Translations under genes and position numbers: made by a program
Notes under the pieces: generated by a model
Told to the model about the DNA's origin: nothing
Databases searched by the model: none
The model's input: only the letters and a program-made list of their open reading frames with translations
Shown: piece after piece, positions 57,668 through 64,000 of the stretch
Numbering within the stretch: the first letter of the stretch is position 1
Layout of the letters: every line of letters starts with the position of its first letter
NCBI GenBank assembly: GCA_005281725.1
Contig: SSBO01000001.1
Location: 11,099,776 to 11,163,775, forward strand
Reading direction: 5' to 3'
Source of the DNA: Wuchereria bancrofti
Taxonomy: Eukaryota; Nematoda; Chromadorea; Rhabditida; Onchocercidae
DNA length: 64,000 nucleotides

Positions 57668-59968
57668 TTTTTTAGTTTTGAAAAAAAATTTTTTTCTAAT
57701 ATAAGTGATTAATTTGTTAGTTCAAATTTCGAAGATTTATTCCATTGTAAATTGGTCAGTTTTTAGAAGAATTATAAAATTTTCCGAATTAAAATTTTTA
57801 AATTTTTATTGCTATTTTTAGAAATGAATAAATTAATTTTTACCAATTAATCGAAAATATTAGTACAATAGGAAATGATCGATTTTATTTGTTCAAGCAA
57901 ACTTTGTTAATGGTAAAAATTATCAAATTTTTAAAAATACTACATATTTATTTATAATTAGATATAAACAACTATAACTTTTTTTCTTTTTCTTCTTTTT
58001 CGAAAATGAATAAAAGTTAAAAAAGAAGTTTAATTTTAATAGCAAATAAGCCAAAAGTATTATATTTTACATTCTTTCTGAACTAAGAAATTGTTACTAT
58101 TAACTGAGCATGAAAAATTCATTTCAACACTTCATAAATATGTCTGATAAAAAGCATTCGTTTTATTTTTCTCTTTTTTTTTTAAAAAAAAAAAAGAATT
58201 GAAACAAAAAAAAAAAAAAGAATCTATCCAAAGAACGTAATTAAAGTTGAGAAAAAACTTTCTTCTAAGTTGAAAAGTTTATTCGTTGTGATAGAAGGAT
58301 TGAAATATTTTTATAATAAAAATAATTGAATTTTTTTTTTTTTTGTATCACAGAAATATTTCTAAATTAAAATTTCAAATAAGTAAATACAAATTTTTTC
58401 TTAAATACAAATAATTCACTCTAATCATAATATTCTCTAATAATTGCTTATAATATCAGTCATTATAACACTTTTATAATAACTATTCGTCTGATATCAA
58501 ATTAATGAAATAAAATTTATAACATTTAGGATAATTTTAAAATTTCACAAATTATTCTTCCTGTTTATTATAAAAAATTGATTAAGATTGATTTTTATAG
58601 CTCAGTTTAGCTGCGAATTTCTTCAAATTTTAGATACAATAAATCAAAATATGCAGCGAATATAATAAATAAACAAATAAAATGAAAAAAAAAAAAGATA
58701 AATAGAATAGTTCAAAATTAGCAAAATTTTTTCATTTGAAGATATATGCATGAAACAATAATCAAAATAAATATTTCAATACAAGAAATACTGCTGAACA
58801 AAAATTTGCTAAAGTTTTGAAATTTAAAGAAAAAAAAATGCAAAAAATAGAATGTATATAGGATGAAAGTACATAATTTTGAGAATAGAAATGAAAAATT
58901 CATACTTAAATGAGCAATTTGAATTAATATTGCAATAAATAGTTAAATTTAATGAGTGAACTTAATGAGCTAAGTTTACATGCAAAATTATTTGATTACA
59001 TGCAATGATAAATAAAATATTTCTAAGCAAATATTAATGATTTTAAACATTTGTTTAGATTGCATAAATATTTTCATATATTTTTCAATTTTATATTAAT
59101 ATTTCCAATTCTTATTGAGGTAAATATTTTCAATTTTTATTGAGGCCATCAAGATCAAATTAATAAATAGTTTACGATGTAAATTCTCCTAATGAAAAGC
59201 ACTGAAAATTAAAAAAAAAAAAAAAAACAGATAGATATTTTGTACTTATTTTGCCTTATTTTCTTTTTTTTTTTCATTTTATTTTTTGCAGTAAAAGTTT
59301 TTTGTTTTCCTCCTAACATCCTACAATATTCTGAAATGGAAATGAAATTTCATTTTCTTTTCCATTCAAGAAATAATAAACATTTTAAGGGACAAAAATT
59401 TTTTCTTTTCAGATTTCTCATTTAATAATATTTACCTCAAAATTATGTTATAAAAAAAAAAAAAAAAAAAACGTACACATGAAAATAACAGAGAATAGAT
59501 ATGAGTAAAGGAAGTTTTTTTTTCTTTTTGTTAACAATTTCAAAATTTTTAAATGAGAAAAGTAAATACTGCATAAGGATATCATATGTGTTTTTTTGAT
59601 CGCTTTGTACAAAAATATTTTGTAGCAAATAAAATCACTCTTAACATTATTTTAATAATTATTTAATGAACTTAGAGATAATTTCTCTCCCTCTCTCTCT
59701 CTTTTATATTTACAAAAAAATAATATTTCAGAGATTATAGAAGCACAACTATTCAATAATACCATAAATGAAAAAAAAAAAACTTAAAATGTTGTTGAGC
59801 AGTAGTAGCATAAATGTAAAAGTAGTTTAAAGTCACTTTCGATGATGGGACAGCGACCACACTTGTATTACTCCCTGATTTAATTATATCCGCGAAATTG
59901 CTGTTTTCTAATATACGCTTTAGGGTCTTTAAGCCCATTTATTTCAGCTTAAAGATCCTATGCCATCA

Positions 59969-60025
59969 TCAAATTGATAGAACCAGGTTCATTTGTGTTA
60001 GCTTTTCTTCAACATTTTCATAGCA
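59969..60025 (-). CDS. Candidate alternative terminal exon downstream of NAA80
   Basis: A strong acceptor (TTCTTCTTCTTAG, ending at 60026) opens a phase-0 frame of 18 codons, CYENVEEKLTQMNLVLSI, then TGA. The block and the next 150 bases are less A/T-rich than the surroundings. NAA80 exon 3 ends in phase 0, so splicing exon 3 to this exon would replace the polyproline tail. It may instead be 3' UTR or chance. Confidence 0.2.
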   Translation of the reverse strand, partial: CYENVEEKLTQMNLVLSI

Positions 60026-60799
60026 CTAAGAAGAAGAAAGATCATTTTATAATTGATTGACTGAAATAATGATTAACAAAATATCTCCTCTCCTCTTTTT
60101 TTTTTTAATGTGTAAAACTTAATAAACATATATGAAATGAGTAAAATATAGTAATATAATATTAAAACAATTGAAATATTCTATTTGATCAAAAGATATT
60201 TAAAAAAAAATAATAAAAATTAAGCTCTTTCTTGCCAAATTAAACCGAAAGTTGTCATATTGAAGAAATGATAATTTTTGAACATTGCAGAAGAAACTAA
60301 AAATTCATCCTTGTTTGTCACTACAATCAATCAGCAAAAAAATCTCAAACTGATATTAACCGAATATAAATAAATCCATTTAATAATTGGTACTAGATAG
60401 CATTTTCTTTTTTTTCTTAAACATATGTGTACAAAATTGCCTCTCATTAAGTAAGAAATTCGCTGAACTGAATAATTGCTAGCATCTCATTTAACACAGA
60501 TGTTTTAAATAAGTAAAATAAAGCTCAGTTCCCTCTACTGATCACTATTTAAGAAGTTCGAATGTTGGTTGCATGAAAAATGAACCTAAGAAAGATTTAT
60601 TAAGTAGAAAGCAAAGTAAAGAGTTTTTGCAACAATTCAGCACCATGTAAAAAAAAAGCTTGTAATTTTATAAGTGTCATTAAGTGTACAACATGAAAAG
60701 GACATCAAATGATAAAATAAACGATGAGCAAATGTAAGAAAGACATAAACAGAACCATAAGTTACTAAGGTATCAATGAAAATAATGCATTTAAAATTA

Positions 60800-62159
60800 C
60801 TAAAGTATTTTAAACATATAATGAACTTTCTTGCCATCAAATTTTGATGCTTCACCGGATGATAACACTGATGTTCGGAAAGGAGGAGGGGGAGGAGGAG
60901 GAGTTGGTGGTGAGAATGATAAGCCTTTTTCGGATGAAAGAGCAGATGTACAGGAATCACTAGGTTTCGATGAATTAGTTCGAGTAATTCGTTCCTGCAA
61001 AAAATTTGATTCTTACTAAAATAATATATGTAATTCCGTAAAATTTATAATATTTAAGGAATGAGTCGTAAAAACAATAATTTTATACAGTTATTAAATC
61101 GAGATTTTTGAAAATAGTTTACTGCTTAAAAATTCAAATGAAATTTGCACTTTTGTATTTTGACGACATGTCAACAAATTCAAATTAGCTCTACCAAACA
61201 CTCTGCTAAGAATGATCTGATTACCAAGTGCCAAGAAACTAATTGATTCAGTTATATTTTCGACATTCCGAAAATTTTATCTTATGTACTCACAGCAACA
61301 AATAAGTTCCTATGCAGAAAAGCTATCAAGAAAGAAGTGAAATTCTATAAATGAAGATGACAAAAATTTGTCCTGAAAAATCATTTCAGAATGAAAATGA
61401 GTATAAATCATGAGTCTAAATCAAAAACATTCAACATACATTAGAGGTAGATCCATCAATAGCTGAAGAGAAATATCCTCCCAAATTGAATCTTTCAAAC
61501 AAGGCCGTATTAGCACCAACATTAAGCACTGGTTCACAACTTGTATAACCACATTTCGCATAAAATGCTTGTTTATTTTCACTGGATAAATAAGCCTAAA
61601 AGAAATTTAAGCATTTTATGCAAATTTCCCCGCAAATTGCAATGTTTCTGTGCACAATTACTTCACAGCACTATCACCACTTGTAATTTACCGAGAATGA
61701 AATTTTTGAAACTTAAAAATAATCATAAATATAGCTTACTTTCTTGAATCCGAACTTCCTGGCTTCATCTTCTAGCTGTGCCATTAGCCAATATCCCAAA
61801 CCTTTACCTCTTAAATTTCTATTAATAATAACAGATTCAATCCAACAACTTTGCGATACAGCCAAAAGTGGACATAATCTTGCATGACCCACCAATTTAT
61901 CCGTTTTTTTATCAACCATAATGAATGACATCGGAGGTGTTGAATTAAGCGATTTACGTAACGTATTCTCACGTGCACCAACACTTCGTGGCCATTCCTG
62001 ACGTTACATTTCATTTTAAATTTTGGTGAAAACGAAAGTATTGTAAAGAAATTTGAATGAAATTTAAAACAAACTAACCTGATTTAATAATTCGATACAT
62101 TCAGTGCACAGATTTTCCTTCTTCGTCAATGGTATAAGAATATACTGCTCATTGAGCAT
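60800..62159 (-). CDS. NAA80: NAA80-like N-acetyltransferase (actin N-terminal acetyltransferase), 4 exons
   Basis: GNAT-fold acetyltransferase; in animals NAA80 acetylates the processed N-terminus of actin and uses a polyproline loop to bind profilin. Exons from 5': 62159-62079, 61997-61740, 61595-61440, 60994-60800; 690 nt, 229 aa. The start follows a GATGTTTCAG acceptor ending at 62181. Evidence: IELLNQEWPRS near the N-terminus, a motif typical of NAA80/NAT6; [11 protein letters not shown]; the acetyl-CoA loop [14 protein letters not shown] (R-x-x-G-x-G type); and [13 protein letters not shown] in the last GNAT strand. A Ser-rich linker and [13 protein letters not shown] follow in the fourth exon, which ends [10 protein letters not shown], positioned like the hydrophobic C-terminus of the human protein. 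All junctions are GT-AG and in phase. On the opposite strand the polyproline codons give a Gly-rich shadow frame. Confidence 0.88.
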
Positions 62160-62181
62160 TATTTACATTATCAAATTAGTC

Positions 62182-63502
62182 TGAAACATCAACAATAAAA
62201 GTTTAACTTTGAAACTTCGTAAAAAAAAAACGACATTTTATCATCTTTGCATGTTTATTTCAGATCACAAAAGATTTAATAACTTGTTAAATCAGTTTAT
62301 AGTGTAAAAGGTCAATTGCAAAAATCGATAATTGAAGATGGCACAAACAATCGGCGATAAATGGAACGGAATTTGAATTTGTTTAACTTCATGAAACTTC
62401 GCAATAATAATTAACCGCAAAGTGCCAGTCGTCCCGTTCAGGATTTCAGTAAAACATATTTTTTTATTGGGCACATTAGTATTCTTAGGCTCTTGGCTCT
62501 TTAATTACGGTATTTGCCATTTTATAGAATACACTTAATAAATTAATGATAATATCACTTAATGTGACAATGATACTGTTAATCTTCATGCTGTTAAGTT
62601 CAATTCAAATCGAAATAAATAGCATAAAGATATATCTTCATTATCATTTGACTCTAAACTAAACTAAACTATGAAAGATTCCAAAGCAGATATTATTTAT
62701 ATTTTCCTTTGATATGTATGAATATTCCAACTTTTTCCCGATTCTTCCATTTTATAATAATGTTTTTTTTTTTTCAAAAGAAAAAAATTATACAATTTTA
62801 TACTTCATCAGCTTTATTGATGATTTCAATTTGATTAAAAGAATTATTTATAGTCTGTTCTGCTAAATACCTTATTTTATGTATGATAAGCATTTCAGCG
62901 ACTTTTTAAATTCTTACATTGCTAAGTGTAACTATATTAGACTAAATGACATTATTATGATTTTCATGTGATATCTTTTGAATTTATCACTAGAATTTCC
63001 AGGCAAAATAAAAACTCACCGGTAATCCATCAGATGTTCGATGTCAAAGGTCACTAAACTGTTTGGGAAAATTTTTAATTGAAATTGCCGATAGCCACGG
63101 AAATGCTCAGGATGCCATTCAGTGCTTCAATGATCAGCTATTTGGTATTCGGCAAGGAGTTAAGTGGAACTTGATGTAAATTAAAACATTTGAAGTATTT
63201 TTTTTTCACTGAAAGAAAGCGAAAAAAAAAACTTAAGCAGTAATTTTTGCACGATAGTAAATTCCATCATATGCAGTAATTATAAAATTTTAATTGTAAC
63301 TAACAATGCTGCCATTTTATTATGAAACTCATACTGATTTAATGTTTAGTGCTTCTTTATATACTTTTTCTTCGTTTATGTTTTGTAATTTCAAGGAATT
63401 CCATTGAATATAATTTATGTATCTTATAACGAAGTCTTCTTGGTACTTCAAAAATGATTCAGTCGTATTTTTATTTAAGAATTCCGGGTCCGTATCCTTC
63501 AG
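62182..63502. other. Divergent intergenic region with an exon-like island at 63.0-63.2 kb
   Basis: Lies between the start of NAA80 (-) and the gene starting at 63.5 kb (+), so it should hold both promoters. Two blocks are less A/T-rich than the rest. One is 62320-62520, with a minus frame (62292-62474) reading PNKKICFTEILNGTTGTL. The other is 63012-63179, with a 55-codon plus frame and a competing minus frame ending at a GTGAGT donor. Neither can be tied to a complete gene by eye. Confidence 0.45.
63012..63179 (+). CDS. Candidate terminal exon, unknown (strand uncertain)
   Basis: A plus-strand frame of 55 codons runs from just after TAA at 63009 to TAA at 63177-63179, with ATTAAA close behind as a possible poly-A signal. 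The likely acceptor is CCATCAG at 63033. The product contains SLNCLGKFLIEIADSHGNAQ, followed by DAIQCFNDQLFGIRQ and a C-terminal GVKWNLM, with balanced composition. The minus strand of the same DNA also reads well (STEWHPEHFRGYRQFQLK up to a perfect GTGAGT donor at 63019), so either strand could be the coding one. No upstream exon was found and no family recognised. Confidence 0.25.
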   Translation, partial: KLTGNPSDVRCQRSLNCLGKFLIEIADSHGNAQDAIQCFNDQLFGIRQGVKWNLM

Positions 63503-63522
63503 AAAATATCGAGAAAAAAAAA

Positions 63523-64000
63523 ATGGATGGAGAACCGTCATCATCGAGTTCGGTTCCAAAATTATCTGATGACGAGGACAACACCGACATTGTTGTACTT
63601 AATCATTTCTCTCCTAACAGTGCTGCTTTACAAGTTTGCATTAATCAAAATTTCATGTAAATACAATCAAAAGGTTATTAGCAATAAAACTTTGATGCGT
63701 ACTAGGACTACTTGCAACGGTTATTATTTTAGTTTTTTCCCTTAGAAGTTTTAATAGTTTCAAAGTTTGCAGAATATTTCGGATAAAAAGTTGTTGTACT
63801 GTACACAAGGAGAAGAGAAGGAATCACTTGAATCTTGCTTTAGTCAAGAAGAAGAAGGAAGTTTGCTTCAGCTTTCGAATCAACAATGTTGCAGTACAAC
63901 AGGTTTCTTAATTGAGCCTTTTTTTAAAATATTTTATTTATAATAAAACAAGTATGTGATTAAACAAAATGTGGACATGTATGTTAGATTGAGATTTTTG
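63523..64000 (+). CDS. 5' part of an unidentified acidic protein gene, truncated by the window
   Basis: First two exons of a gene that continues beyond the window. Exon 1 is 63523-63633, with ATG 20 bases after a TATCCTTCAG acceptor (AG at 63501-63502), a likely trans-splice site; exon 2 is 63773-63902, with a GTTTCT donor. The junction is phase 0, and exon 2 leaves one base for the next exon. The 80-residue start is Ser/Asp/Glu-rich (MDGEPSSSSSVPKLSDDEDN, then TDIVVLNHFSPNSAALQ), followed by a stretch with Cys and Glu (LESCFSQEEEGSLL, NQQCCSTT). It has no signal peptide and no membrane segment; it looks like an intrinsically disordered N-terminus. The function is not recognised. An open frame on the other strand (63329-63559) overlaps exon 1 but lacks splice support. 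Confidence 0.7.

Larger units (their letters stand above)
54041..60799. other. Upstream region of glr-1 and downstream region of NAA80 gene
   Basis: About 6.8 kb without a confident gene. The half next to glr-1 should contain its promoter. It holds a 17-bp perfect hairpin (56194-56234), four TTATC (GATA-type) repeats (56581-56600), a 34-bp minisatellite (57488-57667), and, close to NAA80, an exon-like block on the minus strand (59969-60025). The other open frames (56171-56410, 58718-58903, 59240-59425) are Phe/Lys-rich low complexity. Confidence 0.45.

Noticed and set aside
63329..63559. Minus-strand open frame of 76 codons near the right end
   Set aside because: Antisense to the first exon of the plus-strand gene, which has a trans-splice site, start and in-phase second exon; the minus frame has none.

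Overview
The window is a very A+T-rich stretch of an animal nuclear genome, and the gene content and architecture point to a nematode. Three cuticle-collagen genes carry the nematode N-terminal domain, a furin-like R-x-K-R site and a C-terminal DAHYCxCP block. Introns are mostly short with TTTCAG-type acceptors. Many start codons sit just downstream of an unpaired acceptor, as expected for spliced-leader trans-splicing. A parasitic spirurid-type nematode is possible, but that is inference; no taxon marker was read.

Layout. 1-7.4 kb: A/T-rich sequence with simple repeats and no convincing gene. 7.4-9.5 kb (+): COP9 signalosome subunit 6, 7 exons, 325 aa. 10.5-15.5 kb (+): mitochondrial intermediate peptidase, 15 exons, 674 aa, with HEMGH. 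18.2-19.7, 25.5-27.0 and 40.0-42.3 kb (-): three cuticle collagens, each with four exons and a first exon of exactly 141 coding bases. 32.2-36.4 kb (-): a cryptic multi-exon gene, pieced together here, for a divergent secreted leucine-rich-repeat-like protein. 45.1-54.0 kb (-): an AMPA/kainate-type glutamate receptor subunit, 22 exons, 964 aa, ending in -TAV and most like GLR-1. 60.8-62.2 kb (-): a GNAT acetyltransferase with a polyproline tail, an NAA80 (actin N-terminal acetyltransferase) orthologue. 63.5 kb to the end (+): the first two exons of an unidentified acidic protein.

The genes share no pathway. The three collagens and probably the receptor and the LRR-like gene lie on the minus strand, the two housekeeping genes on the plus strand. 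The collagens look like an old dispersed tandem family.

The main structural observation concerns three intronic minisatellites: 31 bp in collagen 3 intron 1, 33 bp in glr-1 intron 16, and a roughly 10 bp unit in glr-1 intron 6. All start at, or across, a 5' splice donor. In glr-1 intron 16 the unit is 33 bp, the junction is phase 0 and the reading frame stays open, so the array presents intact duplicate donors in steps of 11 codons. Two N-flanked duplications (28.7-29.8 kb and 45.69-46.02 kb) look like assembly joins; the first differs by exactly one 38-bp unit, as two haplotypes would.

All exon coordinates were read by eye from splice signals and reading-frame continuity. No alignment or search was run.
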